Below, in pieces: positions 18,901 through 33,900 of a DNA stretch of 44,402 nt (positions are counted from its first letter, which is position 1; each line of letters begins with the position of its first letter). Below the pieces are notes generated by a model, which was not told the DNA's origin, did no database searches, and saw nothing but the letters and a program-made list of their open reading frames with translations. Location: IMG/VR virus record IMGVR_UViG_3300020220_000101, positions 1 through 44,402 of that record, one strand, 5' to 3'. The DNA comes from a virus. The translations under genes were made by a program, and so were the position numbers.

Positions 18901-21900
18901 TTGAAATATGCCTCGATTCCCTCAACAACTTCTTCTGCAATATACTGTCTATTAAAATACAGTAAATCTGCAGCATCTCTGAATCTATCTCCAGTTGGTG
19001 CTAATATGTCTGCAATAACATCACATAGATAAGTTACTTCATTAGTAACATTTGCACTATATGTAGACACCACTGGAATAATAATAATATCCGAATATAG
19101 TGTAGTTATAGTATTTGTCAGAATACCATTGATTATTTCTCCAATTTTCTGGTATGCATAAACCGATTGTAGTAATTCATTTCCAATAAACTTCACCCCA
19201 CCTGATTTTTCAAGATATGCTTTGGCAGTATAAACAGTTTGATAATTACCACCAAGATTTAAATCGTTAACGATACCATCTACAATTAATCCTGCATCTC
19301 TAGCACAAGTATCTGTACCTTCGTATCCACCTGCTTCATCCCCTGGCATAACCAGTAGTGGATATTTTGCTTTTAAATATCCCATCATTTCATCAACAAT
19401 AAACTGTTTGTTCTTCCTTACATAATCAGCTGCTTGTCTGTATTCTTCTCTAGCAGAATCAATGACCTCAACAACTAATTTTTTAGACAGAGGATCTATC
19501 TGACCAATAACAGAAACAGAAGTTCTTAACGCATCATATGTTGCCTCAACATAACTTTCTGGATAAATATCAGTTACTCCACTTGGACCATCAAAGTGGA
19601 ATAATAGAATATCTCCAGAATCACCTTCATGTGCTTCTACTTGTGGAGTGAAGTTTGCAGTATATCTATTAATTGCTGATATTCTCAACTCATCGATTAA
19701 ACCACGGAAACCAGTACCATCTTGATATGTAGAACCTATTCTTAATGTTTGACCAACATAATTTAAGTCGTCTGCAAATGTTTGAGTTTGAAGAACTCCA
19801 TTAATATACATCTTAGTAGTTAAATTACCTTTAACCACAGCAATATGAGTCCAAGTATTTACTGGGATTGTTTCATTAGAAATAATCCTATTAGCACCGT
19901 TTGTATAATATACAACTTGATTTAATGTATTGATATACAATGTAGGAACAACCTGAGCCCCTGGGTTTGATGATCTCATATCAAGTAGATATTGTGAAGT
20001 GGCATTTACTGTTTTGTAAATCCACATTTCCATTGTCCAATTATTAGTACCCAATCCAAGTTTTTCTGGATTATCAATTTTAATATTATTTGTACCAGTG
20101 TTGCTTACTCCAAAGGCAGCTGAGGAAATACCAAACTTATTGCTATAAGTTGGTAATATCTTATTAGGTACAATTTTTGTAGCAATAATAGTATCTAATG
20201 TTAACCATAAAGTATCAATTGCAGATGCAATATCAGCACACTGTGGAGTTGATGTATCTACAGTAATTGTCGTATCCTTATTTGGTGCTATAGTTGTATA
20301 TTTTGCAAAATTCAATGTAAAGATTGCAGAACCTGTTCCAGCAGTAGATGGATTTTGGTTTAATAATAATGTAGTATCTGATAATATTGAAACAACACGG
20401 GTGTCGGATGAGAATCCAGTTCCAGTAACATCCATACCTTCAACAATACCAACAGTTGAAGTTACTGTTAATGTAGTTGATGCAGCTCTAACTGTATTTG
20501 GCATGGTAACAGTAAAGTTACGCATTGCTGCAATCATTAGATCTCTACCATACTTATATGCTGCTCGTGATTGTTCTTCTTCTCCAAGAATAAATTGAAT
20601 GTTTCCATTGCCATCTACATAGTAATCACCTGCAGTTATAACTGAAGAATTACCACCATACAATAAATCGAATACAAATGCTTCTACAATCTTTCCAATA
20701 TCTCTCTTACACTTAGTTTCTCCTGGTGAAAAATCACCTGGATTTTCTGCAGGAATTCCTGCAATACTTCCACTAGTAATAGCAGTAGTTAACATGGTGA
20801 ATAATGTAGAAATTGTATTCTTAACATTCACGCATGAACTTTCATTTGTGTTTGATGACGTACCTGACCCTGGAGTGGGGTCAGCCGTAATTGTTAAATC
20901 TTTGTATGGTAATGCGTTTGTAATTGCAGAATAGCACAGATCTCTTGCTGCATTAAAAGCAGCTACAGCTTGTGCCTCTTCACCAACTAAACCATTATTA
21001 ATTGGTGCACCATTGGTAAAATAGTATAATGTCGATTGTCTGGTCCACTTGTTACCACCATCATATAAATCTTGAGCAATTGATAATACAATCAATCTTA
21101 TGTCTCTCTTACACTTATCTGGACCACCAGGAACTGAAAATGTAGGATATTGTGATATAAGTTGATTGTATGCATTGATAACAATGTAATCAAGATTTCC
21201 ACGTATTAAGTTTGCCGCATCTTTGTAACGATATGAATTTGATGGGGATTTTGGATAATAAAAATCTGGATATTTTCTAGCAATATAACCAATAATTTCT
21301 TCTTTGATTAACTCAGTGTTTGCACTAATTCTATTGGCTGCATCAACAAACCTAAAATTAGGTGTAGGTGTGAGTCTTACTTTTGGTGTTCCTGTATTAG
21401 TGATCTTCCAGTTTGCTAGTCTCTCATTAGCAGTGAATACTCCAGTTGGTGGTTTTACATACAAATAAGCATTTGCTGTGTTTACGCCAATAATTTCTGC
21501 TTGAGTTCCACTAGTTAATCCTGTCAGAGTAAATTCTGGGAAGAAGGTGCCTGCTGTTTTATTCTTGTAAACAATCTTTCTAGATCTAATTGTTTCACCA
21601 GTAGTAAATGCACCATCTGTAATAGTAATTGAATTCAGAGAATTTAAGTTACCATCATTTAATGCTGTTGTTAAAATTGCAACTAGAGTATCAATATTAG
21701 ATCTGATGTTTGCACATGAACCTGGATTTGTGTTTCCTGGTGTTCCTGATGTTGGAGATGGATCGAATATAATACTCAGATCTTGCTGAGCACCAGGAAT
21801 TGTTAATCCATTTACTACAGCCAGTTTCATGTAGTCACGAGCTTTATTGAACCCAAATACTGACTGTATTACTTCTCCGTCTAATCCATAAGATAGCAAT

Positions 21901-24900
21901 TGAGTGTCACTACTAAAGTATTTTTTAGTGTTGGTAACAATGTTAGCATTACCAGCAGATGCTAAATCATTACATACCGCATCAATTATATATCCAAGAT
22001 CTCTTTCGCATTTTGCAGTACTATTATTTGGGAAATCAAAATCTGGATATTCTGCTTCAATATCATCAATTACCTGATTGATGATTGCAGTTCTATTTAA
22101 TTGAATTAGTTTCTTGGCATCGAGTCCTCTATGGAAATCTGGTACATTAGCATTAGCATATGAAATTTCTACATTTCTAATGTAATCACCTTCAGACCAA
22201 GTTCCAGATGAGTTGTCGTATACTAAATTAATATTTTGGGCAAACTCTGATAGGGGGAAGTTTTGGTTGACAAATTGAGTATAATTATCAACTTTTGCTG
22301 CACCAATAATTGTTTTACTAACATCATCAGTAATAGTATTGGGATTTTGTGGTAGAGGCAGTCTCTCAAAAATCAGACCAAAGAATGAAGATCCAGTGTT
22401 AATCGTGAGACTTGAGACAACTTGATTTGTTTGAGGATCTCTATATGGACCAATCTTTGTAACTTTTGCAACGATTCCAGTTTGTGCACTGATGAAGAAA
22501 TCATTTAGTTTAATTTCAAATAAACCTGTTTCATACTTAGATGTACCAAAAGTTTTACTAATAATGAGTCTATTAGTTTGTGAACCAATATTCCATACAC
22601 CAGGATTTGAGAAAGGCAATGATGCAATTGATCCACTAGATAATGCATTAGTTAAAATTCCAACAATAGTAGCAATTGCAGATCTAACATCAGCACAATT
22701 GTTTGGATTTAGGTTAGTATTAGTATTTGGATTTGCTCCTCCATTAGTAGCGGATACTTTATCTGCATAAATATCAACATCTTTAAATGGAAGTTGATTA
22801 TTAACTGCTTGCTGCATATAATATACTGCTCTGTTGAAAGCATATATTGCTTGCTCTTCTTCACCAAGAAGACCATTTACGAGTGGAGCACCATTGTTAA
22901 AGTATTTTTTAGTTGTCTCAATTATATTTGAATTACCAGCACCCTTCAAATCTAAACGAGTAGCATCGACGACATAACCAATATCTCTCCTACACTTATC
23001 TGGACCACCAGCTCCCCCAGGAACTGAAAATACAGGATATTGTGTTTGTAGATCATTAAATGCTTGCTCAATGATATATGTTCTATTACCTTCAATTAAA
23101 TTAGCTGCATCTTGGAAACGGTTTCCACTTTGTGCTGTTAAATTATTCCAAGCACTAATTTGTGTTGGGAATTCTGGGAAATATGTTGCTAAGTTAATTT
23201 CTTCAACAATTGCAATTTTTTTGTTGAGATTTGTAATCTGCTCACCAAACTCAAAAATTGTATCCTGAATAACAGTAGAAACAGAGACTAAGGTAGCATT
23301 TAACCCTGTAGCAGATGCCACAATAGTTTCATTGACCTGGAAAGATCCAACAACATTAATTACATCTAGATAAGACGTTGTACTAGAAACAACAACCGCA
23401 GTTGCGTTTGTAGTAATACCTCTAATCTGTTGATTGATTTCTGGTAAAATACCTGAGATGTTAGAAATTGCAATTCTTTTTACTTGTACAGGTTCAAACT
23501 CAATTTCTCTATAAACTACAGAAGCAGGTGGCTTTGGTGGTTCAGTAAATTGGATATTACCATTTGCAATCGTATATGATTGTACAGGAGCTTGTACAAT
23601 ACCATTGATAAGAATCATTGACTGACCAGTTGAAGCAATTGCTTGGTCTCCATTGATCTTAAGTGGGAAAGCTGTTTTTTCTCCATCAAACAGTGAGGAT
23701 ATATCATCAATTTTTTTGACGACTGATGTCAGAATTTCTTCTGATGATGTAAGTCTCTTATTTCTAAAGATAACATCACTATTATTAAATTCTGAATAAA
23801 TTGGTTGAGCAGCAGCAAAGTTAATAATCTCTGCAAAATTTGTAAATTCTGAAATGTCTACTCTCTTAGTAAAATCAGTAGCAACTTTTCTACCAGAAAG
23901 ATCCTTACCACCTGTTAGATTCAATTGACCAAAGATATTAAATCCAGCAGGGTGGTTAATTTTTCTTACAGTATCTCTCCAAGTGTTGATTGGAATTTCA
24001 CTATTAACCACATATGCAAAGTCTTGATAAAAATAGGAGTCTTGAATTTTTTGTACAATCTCTGATGGTTTACCAACGTTATCAATAAATTTACCAGTAG
24101 TTTGTGTTAATGAACCAATATTCAATGTTCCTACTGCAGTATTGATGTTATCAATGGTTCCACTTGCTTTAGAAATAATACCAGTGACTTTTTCACCGAC
24201 TTTCCAATCCCCAGTATAATCAACTACTTTTAATAGTCTTGGACCAATCTGCCAACCATTGTTAGTTGAAACATAACCAACTGCAGAAGGGTCATCTAAA
24301 TTATTACCTTGGAATACCTTTTCACCTTGTAAGAATCTAGAAGTTTCTACAATTGCTTCTGCCTTACCACCAAATACCTCAGTAAGTAAAATCTGCTTAC
24401 CTGAACCATTGTTCAGGAAAGTAATAAATTGACCATTCAGTGCATCTTGAGCTGTGAGAGCAATTCTTAACTGGTTATCTTCAAGACCATTTATACTACC
24501 TGCAATAGCAAAATAAATTTGACCTTCAACTAACGATGTTAAACCTGCCGAAGATGGTTGTGGTAATTGTCCTATTGTAGATCCAATGTCATCTGCTCTT
24601 AAAGAAACTTCAGCTCCAGTACCGATTCCATGAGGGAAATTAAACTGGAAATACCCAAGGTCAACGTTTACCACATATACAAATTCTGATTTCAATACTA
24701 CTTTTGGTTCAGATGAATATCCAGATCCAGGATCTTTAACAAAAATTTCCTGAAGACGATTGTTTTTAACTGTTGCAACAGCAATTGCACCAGTTCCACC
24801 ACCACCTTCTATAATTACTGCAGGAGCAGTTGTATACCCAGAACCAGGATTGGTTACTTTAATTTCTGTCAATACTGATGTATTAAACAGTTGTAAAATT

Positions 24901-27900
24901 GTTGGGAAAGTAATTTCTGGTTGTAGTGTATAATCATGAGGGTAGTCAAAACCAAAGTTATTGTTCTTTAACCTTTTAATTTTACCAACTTGAGTTCCCT
25001 GCAGGAACACAGAAGCACCATTACCTTGAGGAGGAATAACTACGTCCAGAATACCTCCAGAACCTGCCAAACTTGGTCCAAGAATACCAGGGACAGCATC
25101 TATTTGAATAAATCCTGTAGTATATCCCTTACCAGGATCAATTAGATCTACATCAGTGATAGTTCCAGATACAGGATCACCACCCAATTCTACTGTAATA
25201 TTAACTTTTCCACCTTCACCATCTCCAGAGATTGGAACATCTTTATATACACCAAGAGCGTATTCAGTTCCACCATTAGTAATATCAATCCTATCAATCT
25301 GTCTATCAGAAGCTATATTAGTAACGATTGGCAGTTTCTTATAGAATCCACCTTTGTTTACTAATTTAATAGAATTGATTGGACCTGCTGCTTTGATAGA
25401 AGTTGTTGAATACGAAGTCGAATCTAAGATTACTGGTCCTTCTGGTTCTCTTTCTAATTGGAATTTAAACGTTTTTGAAGTTGGAGTTGCAGTGATTCTA
25501 AATTTACCCTTATATGGAGTCTCAACAACGTCAATATACGAATTAACACCCACTGGACTATCTGCACCAGTTCTTGCAGGATCAAAGTAATATGAGATAT
25601 TTGTTACATCACCAATAGTTTTAAATCTAACATAAGGAATTACACCTGGTGGATCAAGTCCTGGATTTCCACTTCTTGTAATGTTGTTAAATGAATATTC
25701 CAACTTGTATTGATTATCTTTTGAAAATGATAGGTAATATCCTGCATTAGATGAATCTCCAACATCAAAGATATATTGATGTCCTTTAACAAATACTAAA
25801 GATGGATGCTTTGCGTAAATATTAACAGCAGTTATAGAAGTGCTGGTAATAGGATCTAATTGAGTTACAGATCTTAATGCAAAAGTAAATTCTCTAGTAT
25901 TGATAACTCTATTGACAAAGAAACTACCATTAAACACATTATATAAGAATCCTTCAACAAAGATAATATCTTTTGCAAGATAATTGTGTGCTCTTGATGC
26001 AACAACGTAAAGATCTCCAGTATTCGTATTTGATACGGACTTAACAATTTTTCTAAGATTTGACTTTAAGGTTATTTTTGTAACTGCAGTGAGACCTGTT
26101 AATGTAGCTACAGTATGTGCAGCATTAAATGAAATGTTAACTCCATTAAATCCAATAGGTACAATATCTCCAGGTAGGAAATTAGATCCCGCAATAACGT
26201 CAACAATTTTTAGGACATAATCATCGGCACTATATGCCTTAAATTCTTTTGTGCCAGCAACTAGATCACTCGTATAATTAGATAGAGGAATTGTAAAAGT
26301 GCCAATATTTGTTGTAAATGGAACTTCCAAAAATGTATATTCAAATTCATTAATAGTATCGACAGAATCTTTAATTCTAGATGTAGTATTTAAAGTTCCA
26401 AAAATTTTACCAATGGTAACATAATCATCACCAGCTTCGATAATCTTACCATAAGCACTAACAACGTTTTGTGCATTTTGTCCAGTTCCTTGAACAGTGT
26501 ACCATTCAAGTTGTGATCCAACTTTAAATCTGCTTGGTTGATTAAATGTAATTTTTTTAACAATATCAACCTTTGTTACTGAGGAATCTTTAAGATAATA
26601 CTTATCAATTACATTAGCAGATATCTTAAGTGTTTTTCCAGCAGGTGTTGGAATGGTTGCAGTCCTAGATGCCCAAGTTTCTGTTCCTGAAGTAAATGTG
26701 TAATTTCCAGGCAAGTGAAGGCTAACGGCATCAGAGAAATCCAATAACTGATAACCAGCACTACCAGGTGAAAACGGACCTACAGTTGCTACTAAGTCTT
26801 CATCAATTGAATATGTAACATTTGTTATTAGTACACTGCTAATAGTGTTTAACGAAGTAACAGCATATGATCCAAGTTTAGTATGGTTGTTGTCAAATTT
26901 AATTAAAGAAGAAATATCATATGTTTTTCCAACATTAAAGTGTAGTAATAATGAAGTACGAGCATCTTTATCAAATGATGCTGTTGGAACTGTAAAAGTA
27001 GTTGTATATCTTGCAAGACCCTTAGTGACTCTAACTTCATCAATAAAACCATTTAGATCATATGGACTGTTTCCTACAATATCTCCACCAAGTTTAATAC
27101 CTCGTGCAGGATAGTTAACTGTATCAACAGCACTAGTTGGTTGAAGAACACCATTAACAAATAGTCTAGTTGTTCCACCTGATCTAGAAACTGCAATGTG
27201 ATACCATGTGTTTGTTACAACTGTTGTGACAGAGAGTAAATTTATACCACTACCTGTTATGTACCTAACAACACCAGCTGCGGTAACGTCAATATATGGA
27301 GCCACGTCAGAACCAGATGTTCTTTGATCCCATAAAACTCTAGTGTTGGATAGATTATTTAAACGAGCCCAAAACTCAATTGTGAAATCACCTGTTTCAA
27401 ATCCATATCCTGCATTTGATTCTATGGTTACATAATCACCATTTCCATCAAAGGATACGGAACTTCCTCCAAATTGATATTGTGCTGTTGAAATAGCAGC
27501 ATTTCCAACAAATGTTGGTGTTACAATATCAGATGTAGTTACACCAAACACCACCACATCTGCAGAACTATCTGAACAAATACTATATCCTTTCCAAGCA
27601 CCATTTACATTAATTCTAGAATCATTTAAAATAGTACCATTGTGCTTAAATTTAACTAGATCCACAAAGGAACCAGTTGAAGTTTCTACACTTATACCTA
27701 GAGTAACATTATTAAATACATCGACTGTATGACCAACTCCTTTTAATCTAGTGAACGTAGTTGCTGCTGGAGATATCCTCTTTGCCCATACTGGTTTGTC
27801 GTATTGTTCTAGATCAATTCTAAACAGAGTAACTTTCTCTGGTTCAGATGTAGCTACATTAATTTCTGTAGCATATAGGTACATGCCTTCATAATCATCA

Positions 27901-30900
27901 ATCTTAATTTTTGGATTAGTAAATTTGTAGTTTGTTGGGTTTTGTATTCTTCTTCCCCAATCATGAATTAAATCAATATTATCATATGATAGTCTTCCAT
28001 AGATAATATCTTCTCCACCTATAATTCCAGTCCAATAAACGTAACCGTCATGGGCATAGATATCAGTGAGTACTTCTTCTTCTGAATCTGTAGTTAATTT
28101 TCTTTTCTCTACAATATCACTCAGTTCTGACATTAATACAAACCACATATCATTGCCAGATTCACTATTTGTATCTGTATAACCACCAATAATTAGAGCA
28201 TCTAATTCATCAGACCAATCAATTGCAGTAGCATAATCTCTTCTAGTATTTCCAGAAATACCTGCAAGTTCTTTTTGCCATTGGATGATACCATCAGGTT
28301 GATTATTACTATTAAAACCAGAAATATACTTAGCAACTAAGACATCAGGATTATATGTTAAGTTTACAGTATTTTGAATTGTATTTCCAACAACATAAAT
28401 TGTGTGTGGGTTTGTATCTACAACAACTAATCTATTCCACACTGCAAATTTTACTCCAGCCGTTGGCGCAGATGGTGTTAGGGTTCTTTTCCATACTAAT
28501 CTACCATCATTATTAAACTTTGCTAGTACTGCAATACTATCTCCATTATCCCTAATAAATCTACCACAAGAATAGATACTTCTATCTTCAGCAATCTTAG
28601 AGTCTTGCCACTCAATATAACCACCAGCACCATCAAATTCTGTAGCAAAATAATTTGCTTTTTTGAAAATTTGAGGATGAGTTACTCGAATTTGTGGAGG
28701 ATTATCTACATCATATGAATTACCAGAATTTATAATGTTAACTTTTGAAATTCTTCCTTGTGATTCTAAACTGATATCCAATAATGCATCTTGACCATCA
28801 CTTGTAATTAATTCATATTCTGCTGGAATATCATTATTATAACCAATACCTTCTTGGATTACTGCTACTTGCTCCAATCCAGAAACAGTTTTAACTTTAA
28901 ATGATTTGAAGTTAGTGTCTAATGCAGCCTCGGTATCAACAATTACAATGTCACCAATTGCTAATCCATGGTCATCTTCTGTGGTAATTGTTGCGATAGT
29001 ATTGACATCATCAAAAGTAGTTGTATAATTTAGAATTTTTGGTCCCTTCACAGACTCTACTTTTGCAGATGCACCAAATCCATCAGTTCCTTCATTATCA
29101 AATGTAACTTTATCGTTGACTTTATAACTGACACCTGGATTTTCAATGACAAATCCATCAATTTGTGCAGATTCAAATTTAGTAATAGTATCTACTTCAA
29201 TATCAACTTTTGATTCAATATCAACAGATGGGAAATAATCAAATAGTTCTAATGACTGCTCTTCTGTCAATTCGAGAATTTCATCTTCTTCATCGGGTAC
29301 AATTAATCCATCATTGTTAGAATCTTGAATTTCAAAGATAATAGTTTCACCATTCTCAGTAGTAATCGTATCTGTTCTTTGATTTGGTTGTCTATCTGTA
29401 TCAATATCTACGTCTTCATATGGGTCTCTAAATCTTACAACATCTCTAGGAATATTAAATTGTACAGCAGTTTGTGATAAGTTCCACTTATCTACTGCTG
29501 AATAATATTGAGGTCCTAGAATATATGGGAATACAGGGTTTCCTTCTGCAGATGCATCAATAGTTACAAAGTATGCATATGTTCCGTTTGGAAACTCAGG
29601 AGTTTTACAGAATCTTCCATTATATTCATCCAAATCTCCTGATCCAAAACCATATTCATAATCTTGTATAAATGAACCAGCTGGATGGAATGATAAAGGT
29701 GGACCATCAATTCTTTTTGGAATAGGATTAGTATCTACGTTGTATATAATATTTGCTTTTAATTTATATGAAGTTACTAACCTACGTACTCCTTTAGATG
29801 AATCTGTGGGATCTGTGAAACCATATGGTCCGTAAATAGGATTTCCATCAAATGCCCATCCAAGAATTGGTGAATGTGAGAATGTTCCTTCTTTTTCTTT
29901 AATAACTTGCTGAGAATTTTTGAATACATTATCTCCAAGGACATATCTCAATGTTTGTGGATTTGATATGTGTGCATATTCACCACCATACTGAGTATTA
30001 TAACCAGCAAATACATATCCACGAGCAGAATCCAATTTAGTTTTTAGTTGATATTCTAAATCATATACCCATTGGAATACATTTGTTTTAAAAACCGCAC
30101 CTTGTCCAATAGATTCCAAACGAATACTAGTTCTACCTTGAGTATAACCTACACCTCTATTGATAATCACAACACCAATTACTTTTCCTTTATCTTCACC
30201 TATTGTTCCAATAATTGCTTTTGCCTTTGCACCAAATCCATCACCATTAATATAAACATTAGGAGCAGTAGTATATCCTTCACCAGAATTAATTACAGCA
30301 ATTGAAACTACTCTACCATTAATAATGATTGGTTGTGCTTCTGCTTTTACACCAGAACTTAAAACAATAGCTGGAACGCTTGTGTAATCTTTACCAGTTT
30401 TCGTAACAGTTACTTTTTTAATAGGTCCTCTAACTTGTGCAGTTGCAGTAGCACCATTGCCGCCACCACCAGAAATGCTGATAAGTGGTTCTGATGTATA
30501 TCCTTCTCCTGGAGTTTCTACTAAAATTTGAGTAACCACACCATTGGTTACAATTGCCTTTGCAGTTGCACCAGCTCCTCCTCCACCAACGATAGACACC
30601 AATGGTTCTGTTTTATATGCTTCTCCACCTGATGTTACATCAAATGCTGAGATAGCTCCATTAACTACTACTTCAGCAGAAGCTCCTGTTCCACCACCAC
30701 CTACGAATGTCAGGGCAGGAGGTGAAGAAGCATCATATCCCTCTCCAGGAACAATAATATCAACATTAGTAATTCCACCATAAACTACAGATTCTTGTGA
30801 TTTATATGACCATGCTGTTACACCATTAACCCAAGTTGCAATTGCACCTGGTTGGATATTGTATCTTACAGAAGTTGTATTTGCTACTAATGGGAATCTA

Positions 30901-33900
30901 TAAAGTTTTCTCTGATTTCCTGGAATGAGTGCGGAGTTTACAAATGGTCCAATTTTATAGTTAGGAATTCCAGTTGCTGCTACATATACATATTCATTAT
31001 TAAAGAAAGTATTTTGTATATTACTTGTAAAATTAGTAACTAAGTTATTAACTTGAATATCATCACTCTTTCCTTTATTTAAGTCAACTGAAATTAAAAT
31101 ATTTCCTTGAGGTGATAACTCAGCAGGTTGAGGTAATTCATACGAAAAAACAAAATTACTAATACGTGCCGAAACTAAGAATGAACCATTATAAACAATT
31201 GGATTTGCACCATAAACAGTTACTTGGTCACCAACTAGAAGACCATGAGGATTTGTACAGGTTACCGTTGCAGTTTTGTTGTTTAATCCCCCAGGAACAA
31301 TCTGTTCAATTTTAACTAATTTCTTGACGTTAAATAACCAATTAGTTACTTTTTTATCTTCTGTAGATGCCCCCAACTTGGCAACATTTAATTTATCTCC
31401 AGGCAAATAATATGAACCAGAATTTGTTAATTCTGTAGTTGCTGCTTCTGCAATCCCCACCACTTTCAATTTAACTTGATTTGGAGTTCCAGCATTTGCA
31501 TATAGGAAAATATCAGAAGTGATGGATGTTCCAGCATCCCAATTAGAAGCTACATTGTTCTTAGAACGAGTACATTCTAAGAACTGATTTAGTGTCTTTT
31601 CTTTATATTGAATATATTCCTGAACATCATTTTCTGTGCCTACAATAATGATGCCATTTCTCTCTGGCCATCCAAGAGTGGAGTCAACAGTTAATATGTT
31701 AGTATCTTCATCAACACCTTCTACTAACTTTGTTTTGTATGGGATAATAAAATCACCTACTTTAGTTTCTTCTGAAATTGCAATTTCGTAAATTTGATTT
31801 TCACCAACAAAAATTGAAATTACATTTTCAACAAGAGCAGATGCATATTTTACATGACTATCTACATCATCTTCATACTGCGTGATAATAGTATTGATTA
31901 AATTCCCAGGATCCCCATCAATTAATTTAACACGTAAAACGGTATCTACAGACCATGTAGCTGCTGATGGCTTGAATAATTCTTCTTTGGGATAACTTAC
32001 TGAAATATTCTCACCAAATATTACCTTGAAGAGATATTCTAAAGCATTTTTAGTTCCCTTTGACAGATAGAAATCTTTTATTGATTTAATAATCTGAGCA
32101 GAATTTACTTTAGTATAATCAATATTAAAAGATGGCAAATATTGATCTACAAATCTTTTAAAAATTTGAAGTAAAAATAATGAATCTAAATTTTTAACTA
32201 TGGCACCCTGTCCATGTTGTCTTGGACGAGATGCTAATTCATTTCTAAATACCTGCTCTCCATTATCATCATAATTAACTACATTACTTACACCCCTACT
32301 AACATCAACAAATGCTGAGGGGGTGTATTCGGATCCTTCCGTAAGAATTGTAAATCCAGTAACTTCACCAACTCCAACATTTGTGGATGCTTTTGCTTCT
32401 GGTGGTGGGGAAATGAATACGGTTGGTGGTTCTGATGAAGAATATCCACTACCAAATGCTGTAATATTAATATCTGTAATTGTACCATTAAAAATTGTTG
32501 CAGCTGCTTTGGCTCCTGTTCCACCGAAAGCAAATCCATTAATATCTTTTCTATTATCGACAATGTATACTGATGGTGGATCAATATATCCAGTTCCACC
32601 ACTAAGAATTTCAATATTAGTAACACTACCATTATTTACAATTACATCTAAAATTTGTGCTCCGACAGGATCAATAATTCTAACTCTAGGCTCAAAAGTA
32701 TATCCGTTTCCTCTAGAAATAACTTGGAAACCACTTACTTGATCGTCAGTTAATACTGCTCTTATAATTGCTTGATTACTACCTGGCGTTGTTGGTGGAT
32801 CAACATAAATTATTGGTGGATTTTTGTATCCATTTCCACCCTTAAGAATCGATAGACTTCCTCCAAGAATTTTTCCCTGTCCATCAATTGCTGCTTTACT
32901 TGTAATTTTTGCACCACCAGGATTTGTAAATTTAACTTTTGGTGGAGTAAGATAACCAGAACCACTATTTAATAGTTTAACCTTGGATACAGATCCAGTC
33001 TGATCATCTATAACAACTTCTGCTACAGGTCTAGTTCCGTTCTCGGGTGGATCATCAAAACTAATTAAAGGTGGATTTAAAGATGTGTAACCTGTTCCAC
33101 CATACAATAGATTAAAGGTTTTTACACCATCAATCAACGCAACCGCAGTTGCATCTTTTCCAACTTTTGCATCTATAGTAACTTTTGGAACAAAATTAGT
33201 AGAATATCCAGATCCACCATCAATGACGATAATAGATGTAACTTTACTATTTTCAACCTTAGATATGATTTGTGCTCCTTTACCACTATCTTTAGCAGTA
33301 TACTCAATAGATCTTATGAAGAGTTTTGAACCTGGTGATGGAGTATCTGTTAGTAAAATTTCATTTTTTGATGTAAATACATAATCCTCATATGGAGTCA
33401 ATAGCACTTTATCCAATGTAACTATTGATAGGATCTCTGATCTTGAAATATATGGTTGCTGATTTGTTAATAAACGATATTTCTTGGTATTTTCTAAGGT
33501 AGTAATTTCATCGAGTGGTTTAACAGCATTCTGTGCAAATCCAAGAAGATATTTGATGTAAGTTCCACCATCTCCATCAGCAGAGGTTTTTGGTCTAGGT
33601 GGAGTAGTAAATATAATATTTGTTCCTGAAATATTATAATCAATATCAGGTTTTAAAATTTTTCCATATAGTGAGACAATTAAATGCTCTTTATCAATAG
33701 GACTAACTGGTTGTCCAGCAACACGTAACGCATACGTGTTTCTCATAATTGGTGGTGTACCAGTTGGAACTAACTGTGGTAATAATGATTCTAATACTTG
33801 GTATCTTGAATCAAATTCAACAAGACTAATCCCAGGAGTTAAAACTACATTGGGGGACTTTGTTATACCCTCATAGTAAAATACTTCGTTATCAATTAAG

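Noticed and set aside
32323-32742. Plus-strand frame of 139 residues
   Set aside because: It is antisense to the repeat array of the giant gene; repeats with few stops on the other strand give such shadows.
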